Shown: positions 17,104 to 25,368 of the stretch, in pieces | How the letters are laid out: each line of letters begins with the position of its first letter | Numbering within the stretch: the first letter of the stretch is position 1 | From: Reyranella sp. | GTDB taxonomy: Bacteria; Pseudomonadota; Alphaproteobacteria; Reyranellales; Reyranellaceae | Length of the DNA stretch: 64,000 bases | Direction: 5' to 3' | Assembly: GCA_019750135.1 (NCBI GenBank) | Contig: JAIEOV010000016.1 | Span: 62,001 to 126,000, forward strand | Made by a program: the position numbers and the translations under genes | Notes under the pieces: generated by a model | Database searches by the model: none | Told to the model about the DNA's origin: nothing | What the model saw: the letters and a program-made list of their open reading frames with translations, nothing else

Positions 17104-17652
17104 ATGACCACATCCAATGAGCTAAGGTCCTACGGCTCCATCGCCAAGGCGCTGCACTGGATTGCGGCATCCTGCGTTTTGTTGGCCTGGGCCATCGGGA
17201 GCCTGGGCGACGACATTCCACGGACGATGGAGGCACCGGCCCTAACTGTTCATATGTCCTTGGGGGTTGCCGTCCTGGTCATCCTGGCACTGCGTCTCAT
17301 ATGGCGCTTCGCGAGTCCGACGCCGGCCGGTCGTTTGAGCCCATGGTCCGACTATCTCGCCTCAATCAGCCATTGGCTGCTTTATGCCCTCATGGCGGTC
17401 GTTCCCGTGACGGGTATTCTGCTGCAGTTCGCACGCGGCGACGCCTTGTCGGTATTCGGCCTGCTCCATGTTGCCTCGCCGTGGCCCACCGACCGCGCGC
17501 TCGCGCACTCCTTCAAGGAGCTTCACGAGGTTCTCGCCAATGCACTGGTGATCCTGGCCGCCTTGCATGTGGCTGCTGCGCTCTTCCATCATTTCATCTT
17601 GAGGGATCGTACCCTCGTTCGCATGTTGCCTCGGCGACATCGGTCCCAATGA
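17104..17652 (+). CDS. Cytochrome b561 (CybB-like)
   Basis: A 182-residue inner-membrane b561 with four helices. Heme-ligand histidines sit in AKALHWIAASCV, LTVHMSLGVAVL, SISHWLLYALMAVVPVTG and LAALHVAAALFHHF. 'SHWLLYALMAVVPVTG' is a family signature seen in CybB, which oxidises superoxide and passes the electron to ubiquinone. It is separated from DHC by 122 bases with no evident gene, so it may have its own promoter. Belonging to the same electron-transfer system is plausible from position but not certain. Confidence 0.88.
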   Translation: MTTSNELRSYGSIAKALHWIAASCVLLAWAIGSLGDDIPRTMEAPALTVHMSLGVAVLVILALRLIWRFASPTPAGRLSPWSDYLASISHWLLYALMAVVPVTGILLQFARGDALSVFGLLHVASPWPTDRALAHSFKELHEVLANALVILAALHVAAALFHHFILRDRTLVRMLPRRHRSQ

Positions 17653-17680
17653 GATTCGCCGAAATCTTCCAGGGCAAAGG

Positions 17681-18886
17681 TCACTCATTCGCCAGAATTG
17701 TATTCCGCACCAAGGGATAGATCTGGCCGGCCCAGCGCCGGCCGCTGAACACGCCGTAATGGCCGACGCCGGCCTGCATATAGTGCTTTTTGCGATACGG
17801 ACGCAGGCTGGTGCAGAGGTCGTGGGCGGCCACGGTCTGGCCGATCGCACAAATGTCGTCGCGCTCGCCCTCGACGGTGAACAGCGCCGTGCGGCGGATC
17901 GCCTTGGGATTGACGCGGCGGTCCTTCCAATCGAGCTGGCCGCGGGCCAGGCGGAAGTCCTGGAACACCCATTGCACGGTCTCGAGATAGAACTCGGCCG
18001 TCATGTCGAGCACGGCGAAGTATTCATCGTAGAAATCCTTGATGGTCTTCGCCTGCTCGTGCTCGCCTTTAGCCATCGCCTTGTAGAGATCGACCTGCGC
18101 CTTGATGTGGCGTTCGGCGTTCATGCTCATGAAGGCGGTGAGCTGCAGGAAGCCGGGATAGACGCGCCGCGTCGCGCCGGGATAGCGCAGCGGCACGCGG
18201 GCGATCAGGTTGCCCTCGAACCACGAAATCGGCCGGCCGGTGGCGAGCTCGTTCACCTTGGTGGGATTGATGCGCGTGTCGATCGGCCCCGCCATCAAGG
18301 TGAGCGACGCAGGCTGGCAGGGATCGTCGTCCTCGGCCATCAGCGCCGCCGCGGCCAGCGCCTGCACGCAGGGCTGGCACACCGCCACGACATGCGCCCC
18401 CGGTCCCATGGCGCGCAGGAACAACATCAGGTGCTCGACATATTCGTCGAAGCCGAAACGGCCGTGCCAGATGCCGACATCGCGCGCATTGGCCCAGTCG
18501 GTGATGTGCACGTCGTGCTCGGGCAGCAGCACGCGCACGGTGTCGCGCAGCAGCGTCGCAAAATGACCGCTGAGCGGCGCCACCAGCAGCACCTTGGGCT
18601 GCGCCGCCACGCCTTCCTTGGCGAAACGGAGCAGGGTGCCGAAGGGCGTGGCGAAGACCTCCTCCTCGCGCACCGGCACCACGCGGTTGCCGACCTTCGC
18701 TTCCCTGATGCCGAAGGAGGGCCGGCGGTGGGTCAGCGTGGCCCGGCTCACCATCTCGCAGAGTGCGCCGGCGGCCCGCCAGCTCTCGAGGTCGCCGCCG
18801 CCCGACAGGGTCTGCCCGGCAGCCGTCGCCCAGACCCGCATCGGCAGCATCATGTCGGCGGCGGTCTGGTACAGCGAATAGAGCAT
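17681..18886 (-). CDS. phaZ: Intracellular polyhydroxyalkanoate depolymerase
   Basis: A 401-residue PhaZ of the Ralstonia-type intracellular class, which hydrolyses stored poly-3-hydroxybutyrate granules. It begins MLYSLYQTAADMMLPMRVWA, the family N-terminus. The nucleophile elbow is the cysteine-type box AVCQPCVQALAA, where this class uses Cys in place of the lipase Ser, and GHYGVFSGRRW near the C-terminus carries the catalytic His. DITDWANARDV is also diagnostic. Length is normal. It is convergent with b561 and divergent from the GST gene (38 bases between starts). The chromosome therefore probably also carries phaC elsewhere. Confidence 0.95.
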   Translation of the reverse strand: MLYSLYQTAADMMLPMRVWATAAGQTLSGGGDLESWRAAGALCEMVSRATLTHRRPSFGIREAKVGNRVVPVREEEVFATPFGTLLRFAKEGVAAQPKVLLVAPLSGHFATLLRDTVRVLLPEHDVHITDWANARDVGIWHGRFGFDEYVEHLMLFLRAMGPGAHVVAVCQPCVQALAAAALMAEDDDPCQPASLTLMAGPIDTRINPTKVNELATGRPISWFEGNLIARVPLRYPGATRRVYPGFLQLTAFMSMNAERHIKAQVDLYKAMAKGEHEQAKTIKDFYDEYFAVLDMTAEFYLETVQWVFQDFRLARGQLDWKDRRVNPKAIRRTALFTVEGERDDICAIGQTVAAHDLCTSLRPYRKKHYMQAGVGHYGVFSGRRWAGQIYPLVRNTILANE

Positions 18887-18924
18887 TAGGCGGCGACCGG
18901 CTCGGATTTTGCATCCTCAACCGC

Positions 18925-19581
18925 ATGGCCGAGGCTTCGCTCACCGTCAGTAGCAAGAACTATTCCTCTTGGTCGCTGCGCGGCTTTCTTCTGTGTCGCA
19001 TGGCGGGACTGGACTTCGCCGAAAAGGTCGCCCCGATCGACGATCCGGCCACGCGGGCCGAGCTTTTGCTGCTGTCGCCGTCCTTCCTGGTACCCTGCCT
19101 GGAGCACGGCAAGGTCAAGGTCTGGGACACGCTGGCCATCGCCGAGTACCTGAACGAGATCAAACCGAAGGCAGGCCTGCTGCCGAGCGACCCGGTGGCC
19201 CGCGCCCACTGCCGGGCGGTGTGCGGCGAGATGCATTCGGGCTTCGCCAACCTGCGCTCGGCCCTGCCCATGAACCTCAAGGCGCGGCACGAGGGCTTCA
19301 AGGTGTGGGCCGGCGCCCAGGCCGATATCGAGCGCGTGACAGCGATCTGGCGCGAGTGCCTGCAGCGCTATGGCGGGCCCTACCTGTTCGGCAAGAAGCC
19401 GACCATGGCCGACGCCATGTACGCGCCGGTCTGCTCGCGCTTTTCGACATACGACGTGAAGCTCGATGCGGCGTCGGCCGGCTATCGCGACCTGATGCTG
19501 AAATTCCCGGCGATGCTGGAATGGACCCTGGCCGCCAAATCGGAGCCCGAGGAGGTCGAGGAGCTGGACGTCGAGTTCTGA
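18925..19581 (+). CDS. Glutathione S-transferase family protein
   Basis: A 218-residue protein with a thioredoxin-like N-terminal domain (SKNYSSWSLRGFLLCRMAGL, SPSFLVPCLEHG, VWDTLAIAEYLNE) and an all-helical C-terminal domain (FGKKPTMADAMYAPVCSRF). The 'VWDTLAIAEYL' segment replaces the classical ExSxAIxxYL glutathione-binding motif with Asp-Thr, seen in several bacterial subgroups; the catalytic residue is likely one of the N-terminal serines. The start is the ATG at 18925; no good Shine-Dalgarno is visible. It is followed by a palindrome at 19585-19613. Confidence 0.85.
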   Translation: MAEASLTVSSKNYSSWSLRGFLLCRMAGLDFAEKVAPIDDPATRAELLLLSPSFLVPCLEHGKVKVWDTLAIAEYLNEIKPKAGLLPSDPVARAHCRAVCGEMHSGFANLRSALPMNLKARHEGFKVWAGAQADIERVTAIWRECLQRYGGPYLFGKKPTMADAMYAPVCSRFSTYDVKLDAASAGYRDLMLKFPAMLEWTLAAKSEPEEVEELDVEF

Positions 19582-19584
19582 TAC

Positions 19585-19613
19585 GGGAGCGCGGGCCTCT
19601 GGCCCGCTCTCCC
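19585..19613. repeat. 29-nt intergenic palindrome (REP-like)
   Basis: GGGAG-c-GCGGGCC, loop TCT, GGCCCGC-t-CTCCC: two perfect stem blocks with one internal mismatch. It starts just after the GST stop. The same unit occurs in inverted orientation at 42130-42158 and a related one inside 46574-46704, so it is a dispersed extragenic palindrome. It could also end GST transcription, but no T-run follows. Confidence 0.75.
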
Positions 19614-19675
19614 AGCCCCTTGCCTGCCCTCCCATCCTTACGCAGACTTCGCGCAACGATTGGGAGGAAAAAATC

Positions 19676-20653
19676 TTGAGCATTTCGCGTCGCGTAGCCG
19701 TCGGCGGATTGGCGGCATTGCCTTTTGTCCACACAAGGGCCCAAGCCCAGCAGAACTTTCCCAGCAGGCCGATGACCCTCGTCGTGCCTTTCCCGGCCGG
19801 CGGTCCGGCCGACATCTTCGGCCGCAATCTCGGACAGGCCATGAGCCCGCTGCTCGGACAGCCGGTGCTGATCGAGAACAAGAGCGGCGCCGCCGGCGTC
19901 ACCGGAGTCGACTTCGTCGCCAAGGCCGGCACCGACGCCCATGTCATGGGCCTGATGAGCGCCTCGGCCGGAGCCATCATGCAGAGCCTGATGCCCAAGA
20001 TGCCGTTCGATCCCGCCAAGGACCTGGCGCCGCAGATCCTGGTGGTGCGCGTGCAGGAGGCGCTCGCCATCAACAGCAAGCTCGGCATCAACGACCTCAA
20101 GAGCTTCATCGCCCACGCCAAGGCCAATCCCGGCAAGGTGACCTGCGGCTCGGCCGGCACCGGCGGCATCACCCATCTCGCCATCGAGCTGTTCAAGCGC
20201 GAGACTGGCACCGACCTGCTGCACGTGCCCTATCGCGGCGCGGCGCCTGCCACCAACGACCTGCTGTCCGGAACGGTCGACACCGTGCTGCTCGATATCT
20301 CCGTGCTGCTGCCGCATGTCCGGTCGGGCGCGATCAAGATCCTGGCCGTTACCTCCGATACCCGCGCGATCCTGCTGCCCGACGTGCCGACGATGCGCGA
20401 GATGGGCTATCCCAAGGTCAACTCCGACAACTGGTATGCCCTGATCTCGCCCGGCGCCGCGCCCGCCGATGCGCGCAAAAAAATCTTCGATGCCGCGACC
20501 GCGGCGCTCAAGACGAAGGAGGTCGGCGATGCCTATGCCGCAGCCGGCGCGGTCGTGGGCGGCGGCACGACGGCGGAGCTGCAGGCTTTCCTCAAAGAGG
20601 AAGTCGTGAAATGGGCCGCCGTCATCAAGGCCGCCAACGTCAAACTAGAGTAA
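19676..20653 (+). CDS. Bug/TctC-family tripartite tricarboxylate receptor
   Basis: A 325-residue periplasmic receptor with a signal peptide (SISRRVAVGGLAALPFVHTRAQA). The Bug opening is present: FPSRPMTLVVPFPAGGPADIFGR, then VLIENKSGAAGVTG and LLHVPYRGAAPATNDLLSG, the segments that bind a carboxylate ligand through backbone and water contacts. The TTG at 19676 follows GGGAGGAA at 19662-19669. No TctA/TctB membrane genes are near, as is usual for orphan Bug receptors. It heads a compact unit with two hydrolase-fold genes and a PLP enzyme, 10 bases before the next start, which suggests a dedicated carboxylate substrate. Confidence 0.92.
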   Translation: MSISRRVAVGGLAALPFVHTRAQAQQNFPSRPMTLVVPFPAGGPADIFGRNLGQAMSPLLGQPVLIENKSGAAGVTGVDFVAKAGTDAHVMGLMSASAGAIMQSLMPKMPFDPAKDLAPQILVVRVQEALAINSKLGINDLKSFIAHAKANPGKVTCGSAGTGGITHLAIELFKRETGTDLLHVPYRGAAPATNDLLSGTVDTVLLDISVLLPHVRSGAIKILAVTSDTRAILLPDVPTMREMGYPKVNSDNWYALISPGAAPADARKKIFDAATAALKTKEVGDAYAAAGAVVGGGTTAELQAFLKEEVVKWAAVIKAANVKLE

Positions 20654-20663
20654 AGAGCAGCGT

Positions 20664-21479
20664 GTGACCCTGAACATCGATCGCGGCCTGGCGAAGACCT
20701 TCGCCGGGCATATCCACTGGCGGGCCTGCGGCAGCGACAACCCCAACGCCCCTGTCGTCATGGTGAGCCACATCAACCAGCAGAGCTCGGCCGTCATGGT
20801 CGAGCTCCTGCAGGCGCTGGCGCCGAATTTCCGCGCCATCGCCATCGACTATCCGAGCCACGGCCATTCCGACCACATCGACTGGCAGCCCGGCATCGAG
20901 GACTACGCGCGCTGCGTCGTCGAGGTGATGGATGCGCTCGAGATCGAGCATGCCTTCGCCATGGGCGAAGCCGTGGGTGCCGCGACATCGATCGCGCTCG
21001 GCGCGCGCTGGCCGCAGCGCATCGACAAGGCGGTGCTTATAAATATCCCCTACTTCAGCGACGCCGACACGGCGAAGAACGACATTGCCGACATTGCCAA
21101 GGTGCGGCCGAGCGACGAATCGGGCTTCCCGGCGCCGCGCTCGATCAAGTTCCTGCTCGAGAACGATCCCGAGCACGCGCCGATGCAGCCGACGCAATCG
21201 TGGATGGACCGCATCAACACCGCCCAGCTCGAGATCGGCCGCGACCGCTGGCAGGCGATGGGCGCGCTCGCCAAGTTCGACCCGCTGGCCGGCCTCGCGG
21301 CACTGAAGCAGCCCGTGCTGATGCTCTATGGCGAGAACTTCATCTACGGCAAGCATCGCGCGCTGATGCAGGCGAAGTGCCCTCACGCCAAGCTCGAGAT
21401 CGTGCCCGGCGGCCGCTTCTGCATGAGCTGGGAGCGCGCGACGGACATCGCGGCGCACGCCCGCGCCTTCCTGCTCTGA
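20664..21479 (+). CDS. Alpha/beta-hydrolase-fold protein lacking the Ser nucleophile
   Basis: A 271-residue alpha/beta-hydrolase fold protein (VVMVSHINQQSS near the oxyanion position, IAIDYPSHGHSDH, VLMLYGENFIYGKH). The nucleophile elbow normally reads G-x-S-x-G; here it is MGEAVGAA, with Ala103 at the serine position. The region that should hold the catalytic His reads VPGGRFCMSWERA and has no His. It may be a non-catalytic fold member or use another mechanism. It starts with GTG 10 bases after the Bug receptor and ends 3 bases before the PLP enzyme. Confidence 0.8.
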   Translation: MTLNIDRGLAKTFAGHIHWRACGSDNPNAPVVMVSHINQQSSAVMVELLQALAPNFRAIAIDYPSHGHSDHIDWQPGIEDYARCVVEVMDALEIEHAFAMGEAVGAATSIALGARWPQRIDKAVLINIPYFSDADTAKNDIADIAKVRPSDESGFPAPRSIKFLLENDPEHAPMQPTQSWMDRINTAQLEIGRDRWQAMGALAKFDPLAGLAALKQPVLMLYGENFIYGKHRALMQAKCPHAKLEIVPGGRFCMSWERATDIAAHARAFLL

Positions 21480-21482
21480 TCC

Positions 21483-22511
21483 ATGAGCCGCGACGCCATC
21501 GGTCGCCTCGACGCGGCGCTGGCGCGCTTCGAGCGTGTCGGGCTCTGCACCTTGCCGACGCCGTTCGAGCCGATGACGCGGCTCAGCCGGCATCTCTCGG
21601 GGCCGCGGTTGTGGGTCAAGCGCGAGGACCTGAGCGGGCCGGGCTTCGGCGGCAACAAGCTGCGCAAGCTCGACTACGTGCTGCACGAGGCGCTGAAAAG
21701 CGGCGTCGACACCCTGGTGTCGGGCGGCGTGGTGCAGTCCAACAGCCAGCGTCAGGTGGCGGCCGCGTCGGCCAAGCTCGGGCTCGACTGCCATCTCGCC
21801 GTCTATCATGGCCGGCTGGCGCCTCCGTCGGCGGAGTATGGCCGGACCGGCAATGCGCTGCTCAACCGCCTGTTCGGCGCCACCCTGCACGACGTGTCGT
21901 GGAACGGTGATCGCAACGGCGCCATCCGCGACCTCGCCGGCCGGCTGCAGGCCGAGGGCCGCAAGACCTTTGTCGTGCCCTATGGGGTGTCCAATCCACT
22001 GGGCGCGGTCGGCTACGCTTCGACGGTGGCCGAGATCGCCGAACAATGCGCCGCGCGCGGCATAAAACCCCGCGCCATCGTCCATTGCTCAGGCAGCGCC
22101 GGCACGCAGGCGGGTCTGGTCGTTGGCGCGCGCGTGTGCCTGCCCGACACGCGCATCGTCGGCATCGACATCGATGCCGAGCCCGCGCGCGTGCGCGCCG
22201 ACGTGCTGACCTACGGCCGCACCGCCGCAGAGCTGCTCGGCGAGCCGTTCGACGAGGCCGATGTCGAGGTCGTGGCGGGTTATGCCGGCCCGGCCTACGG
22301 CGTGCCGCACGCGGCCACGGTCGAGGCGATCCGGCTCGCCGCGCGGCTGGAGGCGCTGGTCCTCGATCCGGTCTATTCGGGCAAGGGCCTGGCCGGCCTG
22401 ATCGCGCTGATCCGGGCCGGGCGCTGGACGGCGGAAGACGATATCGTCTTCCTTCATACCGGCGGTGCGCCCGCCCTGTTCGCCTATCGCCATCTTTTCG
22501 ACCTGGAGTGA
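21483..22511 (+). CDS. PLP-dependent D-cysteine desulfhydrase/ACC deaminase family enzyme
   Basis: A 342-residue fold-type II PLP enzyme. Lys59 in FGGNKLRKLDYVL is the Schiff-base lysine, and GVVQSNSQRQVAAASAKLGL is the cofactor-contacting helix of the D-cysteine desulfhydrase/ACC deaminase group. GSAGTQAGLVVGA is the phosphate-binding loop, and VYSGKGLAGLIALI closes the active site. These enzymes eliminate or deaminate small amino acids, giving pyruvate or 2-oxobutyrate plus ammonia. Which substrate it uses cannot be told. It is separated by 3 bases from both neighbours and is part of the four-gene unit. Confidence 0.9.
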   Translation: MSRDAIGRLDAALARFERVGLCTLPTPFEPMTRLSRHLSGPRLWVKREDLSGPGFGGNKLRKLDYVLHEALKSGVDTLVSGGVVQSNSQRQVAAASAKLGLDCHLAVYHGRLAPPSAEYGRTGNALLNRLFGATLHDVSWNGDRNGAIRDLAGRLQAEGRKTFVVPYGVSNPLGAVGYASTVAEIAEQCAARGIKPRAIVHCSGSAGTQAGLVVGARVCLPDTRIVGIDIDAEPARVRADVLTYGRTAAELLGEPFDEADVEVVAGYAGPAYGVPHAATVEAIRLAARLEALVLDPVYSGKGLAGLIALIRAGRWTAEDDIVFLHTGGAPALFAYRHLFDLE

Positions 22512-22514
22512 CCG

Positions 22515-23465
22515 ATGCTCGACACCGAAGCCCGCACGCTGCTCGACCTGATGGAGAAGGCCGTCCAGAACGGGCAGCCGAGGCTGCACACGCTGCCCTA
22601 CCCGGTAGGCCGCCAAGCGGTCGATAAACTATCGGAGGACGGCGAAGCCGAGCCCATGCCGGTCGGCGAAGTCACCGACGGCGCCTTCGCGGGACCGGGT
22701 GGGCAGATCCGCTTTCGCCGCTATCGGCCCCTCGGCGCTGCCGCAGGACCGTTGCCGACGCTGATCTACTATCACGGCGGCGGCTTCGTGATCGGCAACA
22801 TCGAGACGCATGACTCGACCTGCCGGCGGCTCGCCAACAAGAGCCGCTGCCAGGTGATCTCGATCGACTACCGCCTGTCGCCCGAGCATCCCTTCCCCGC
22901 GTCGACCGACGACGGCATCGCGGCCTTCCGGCATGTCCGCGACAACGCCGCCGCGTTCGGCGTCGACGCCACGCGCATCGCCGTCGGCGGCGATTCGGCG
23001 GGTGGCGCCATCGCCGCGGTGGTCTGCCAGGCCGTGCGCGATGCCGGCGACAAACAGGGCCCCGCCTTCCAGATGCTGATCTATCCGGCGACGGATTCCA
23101 GCAAGCAGAGCGCTTCGCGCGTGGCCTTCGCCGAGGGCTACTTCCTCACCAAGGAGCTGATGGACTGGTTCTGGAAGGCCTACGTGCCGACCGGCACCGA
23201 CCTCGCCGACCTGCGCCTGTCACCGTTGCTGGCCAAGGATTTCAAGGGCCTGCCGCCCGCCTTCGTGCTGACCGCGGGCTACGATCCGTTGCGCGACGAG
23301 GGCCGCGCCTATGCCGACCGGCTGATCGATGCCGGCATCAAGACGACCTACGTGAACTATCCCGGCACCATCCACGGCTTCTTCTCGCTGACGCGCTTCC
23401 TGAGCCAGGGCCTCAAGGCGAACTACGAAGCGGCAGCGGTGATGGGCGCGCACTTCGGGACGTGA
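22515..23465 (+). CDS. HSL-type alpha/beta hydrolase (esterase/lipase)
   Basis: A 316-residue esterase of the hormone-sensitive lipase group. The oxyanion motif HGGGFVIGN and the nucleophile Ser161 in GGDSAGGAIAA are both intact. The acid and base are in TAGYDPLRDEG and GTIHGFFSL. Such enzymes hydrolyse short acyl esters in the cytoplasm. It is the last gene of the Bug-receptor unit, starting 3 bases after the PLP enzyme, and its catalytic residues contrast with the degenerate hydrolase two genes upstream. It is convergent with the cyclase gene, 4 bases apart. Confidence 0.92.
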   Translation: MLDTEARTLLDLMEKAVQNGQPRLHTLPYPVGRQAVDKLSEDGEAEPMPVGEVTDGAFAGPGGQIRFRRYRPLGAAAGPLPTLIYYHGGGFVIGNIETHDSTCRRLANKSRCQVISIDYRLSPEHPFPASTDDGIAAFRHVRDNAAAFGVDATRIAVGGDSAGGAIAAVVCQAVRDAGDKQGPAFQMLIYPATDSSKQSASRVAFAEGYFLTKELMDWFWKAYVPTGTDLADLRLSPLLAKDFKGLPPAFVLTAGYDPLRDEGRAYADRLIDAGIKTTYVNYPGTIHGFFSLTRFLSQGLKANYEAAAVMGAHFGT

Positions 23466-23469
23466 CAGA

Positions 23470-25236
23470 TCACGCGCCAAGCGTCAGACGCACGAACCGG
23501 ATCGGGTCGCTGAAACCTTTCAGCGCCACGCTCTCCTCGCCCGCCTTCAGTCCCGCCAGCAGCGGCTGCACCGCCGGATCGTCGGCGACGCCGCGGCTCA
23601 GCACGATGTCGCCGCCGGCGCTCTGGCCCTGCAGGCGGGCGGCCATGTTCACCGTCGAGCCGAAGTAGTCGAGCCGGTCGTTCAGGGTCACGACCACGCT
23701 GGGGCCGGCATGAACGCCGAGCTTCAGGACCAGATCATGGTCGACAATGCGGGCCTGCATGGCCAGTGCCGCCTTCACCGCGTGCGCGGGATCGCCGAAC
23801 GAGGCCATCACCGCGTCGCCGATGGTCTTGACCACGGCGCCGTCATGGTCGCGCACGATCGAGGCCAGCAGCGCGAAGTGCTCGCGCACCATGTTGAACG
23901 CCTTGGCATCGCCCACCCGCTCGTAGAGCGCCGTCGAGCCCTGCAGGTCGGAGAACAGCAACGCCACTTGGCTGACGCCGGCTTCATCGCCCGGCCGCAA
24001 GGTCGCCTCGGCGAACAGGTCGCGAAAGGCCTGCAGCGAGATCACCTCGGGCGCCGTCAACGCCTCGCGCGTCCAGGTGCGGTCCTCGATCAGGGCCGCC
24101 AGCTCGAACCCGGCATCGTTCATGAAGGCGATCGTGCCCGCCTGACCGGGCGGCAGCGCCTCGACGCCCTTGTCCGTCGCGCGCACGCCTGGAAAGGCGC
24201 CACCGCGATGTTCTAGGTCGACAAATGCGCCGGGATGCAAGGTGCGCAGGCGGTAGGAGCCGGCCGGCAGGTCGAGCGCGATGCTGCGCTTCTCGCCCGG
24301 CGCCAGCAGCAGCTGGACGGCGACATGCGGCGTAGCCATGGGGCCCGACAGGCAGAAGCCACCGACGCCCAGCGGCCGCACCGCCGGTGCGGGCGCGAAG
24401 GAGAGCTCGACGTTCTTCTCGAAATCGCGGTCGTAGTCAATGTTGCACGACGGGCAGTGCGCGCCGCGCGGCAGCTCGGAGAGCGCCGAGGCTGTGAGCT
24501 TGGCGCCGCGGCAGTTGGTGCACAGCAGGTCCCACTTCATCGTGAGCAGGCCGGCGCGCGTGCCGGCCAGACAGGCTTCGATGGCGGCGCGCTGCGGCAC
24601 CTTCAGGTCGACCGCCAGCTTCTTGGGTTTCAGATGGACGAGATCGGTCGCCATGCCGCCGAGCACGAGGTCGGCAAGCGGACGACCGAGGCCGTTGCCG
24701 TAGGGGCTGCGATCGACCTCGGCCGCCAAGGCCGCGGCGCGTTCACGCGCGCCTTCGGGCAAATCGGGCGGCGCCAGGTCGAACCAGGTCGTGCGCTCGC
24801 CCTTGGCGAAGGAGACGGCTTCCAGGATGCGCTTCTCGACGACACCGCCCGCCTGCTTGGCGAGGCGCGCGCCGAACAAACGGCCGGTCAGGGTCAGCGG
24901 CTCGTACTCGAGCGCATAGCTCACCTTGCTTCCGCCCTTGCCATCCGGTTCGAGATCGAAGATCGGGCCGAAGCGGCGGAACGGTCCCCTGGTGAATTCG
25001 CGGGCCTGGCGGAAATGCCGGCCCTCGATCCACTCGTAGGGCTTCTCCTCCCATTCAAGGGTGAAGCCTGCCGCCTTGCCCTTGCCGCGGCGCAGGACCG
25101 TGCCGTTGGGCTGCGGCGTCTCTTCAAGCACATAGGGCGGCAGCCCCATCGCCTCGTTGAAGCGATTGGTGTCGGCCAGCACCGGCCAAAGGTCGGCCGG
25201 CGGCAGGTCGAAGGTCCAAGTCCAGGTGCGGCGCAT
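23470..25236 (-). CDS. SRPBCC-zinc ribbon-class III cyclase fusion (DUF5939 type)
   Basis: A 588-residue cytoplasmic fusion. Residues 1-150 form an SRPBCC lipid/ligand-binding domain (FDLPPADLWPVLADTNRFNE). The middle part matches the DUF5939 type, with a four-cysteine ribbon (CTNCRGAKL, HCPSCNIDYDRDFE) and a beta-rich segment. The last ~190 residues are a class III cyclase (VALLFSDLQGSTALYERVG, VVKTIGDAVMASFGD, YFGSTVNMAARLQGQS). The first metal Asp is in FSDLQGS and the second in TIGDAVMASF. The ligand-binding and ribbon domains presumably gate cyclic nucleotide production. No partner gene is evident. Confidence 0.85.
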   Translation of the reverse strand: MRRTWTWTFDLPPADLWPVLADTNRFNEAMGLPPYVLEETPQPNGTVLRRGKGKAAGFTLEWEEKPYEWIEGRHFRQAREFTRGPFRRFGPIFDLEPDGKGGSKVSYALEYEPLTLTGRLFGARLAKQAGGVVEKRILEAVSFAKGERTTWFDLAPPDLPEGARERAAALAAEVDRSPYGNGLGRPLADLVLGGMATDLVHLKPKKLAVDLKVPQRAAIEACLAGTRAGLLTMKWDLLCTNCRGAKLTASALSELPRGAHCPSCNIDYDRDFEKNVELSFAPAPAVRPLGVGGFCLSGPMATPHVAVQLLLAPGEKRSIALDLPAGSYRLRTLHPGAFVDLEHRGGAFPGVRATDKGVEALPPGQAGTIAFMNDAGFELAALIEDRTWTREALTAPEVISLQAFRDLFAEATLRPGDEAGVSQVALLFSDLQGSTALYERVGDAKAFNMVREHFALLASIVRDHDGAVVKTIGDAVMASFGDPAHAVKAALAMQARIVDHDLVLKLGVHAGPSVVVTLNDRLDYFGSTVNMAARLQGQSAGGDIVLSRGVADDPAVQPLLAGLKAGEESVALKGFSDPIRFVRLTLGA

Positions 25237-25368
25237 GACAGTGGTACTGTAGCAGGCGGGATCGCGGATGAGTCTCGGAGGATCACAGGGGAGTGAACGG
25301 ACGGCAGCGAATGGTGTGGGCGCTCGTGTACTGTATAATCCGGTTCACACCGCTTGCACGGGCCGGGC

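Noticed and set aside
20640..22085. 481-codon minus-strand frame
   Set aside because: It is the antisense shadow of the hydrolase and PLP enzyme genes, without conserved motifs.
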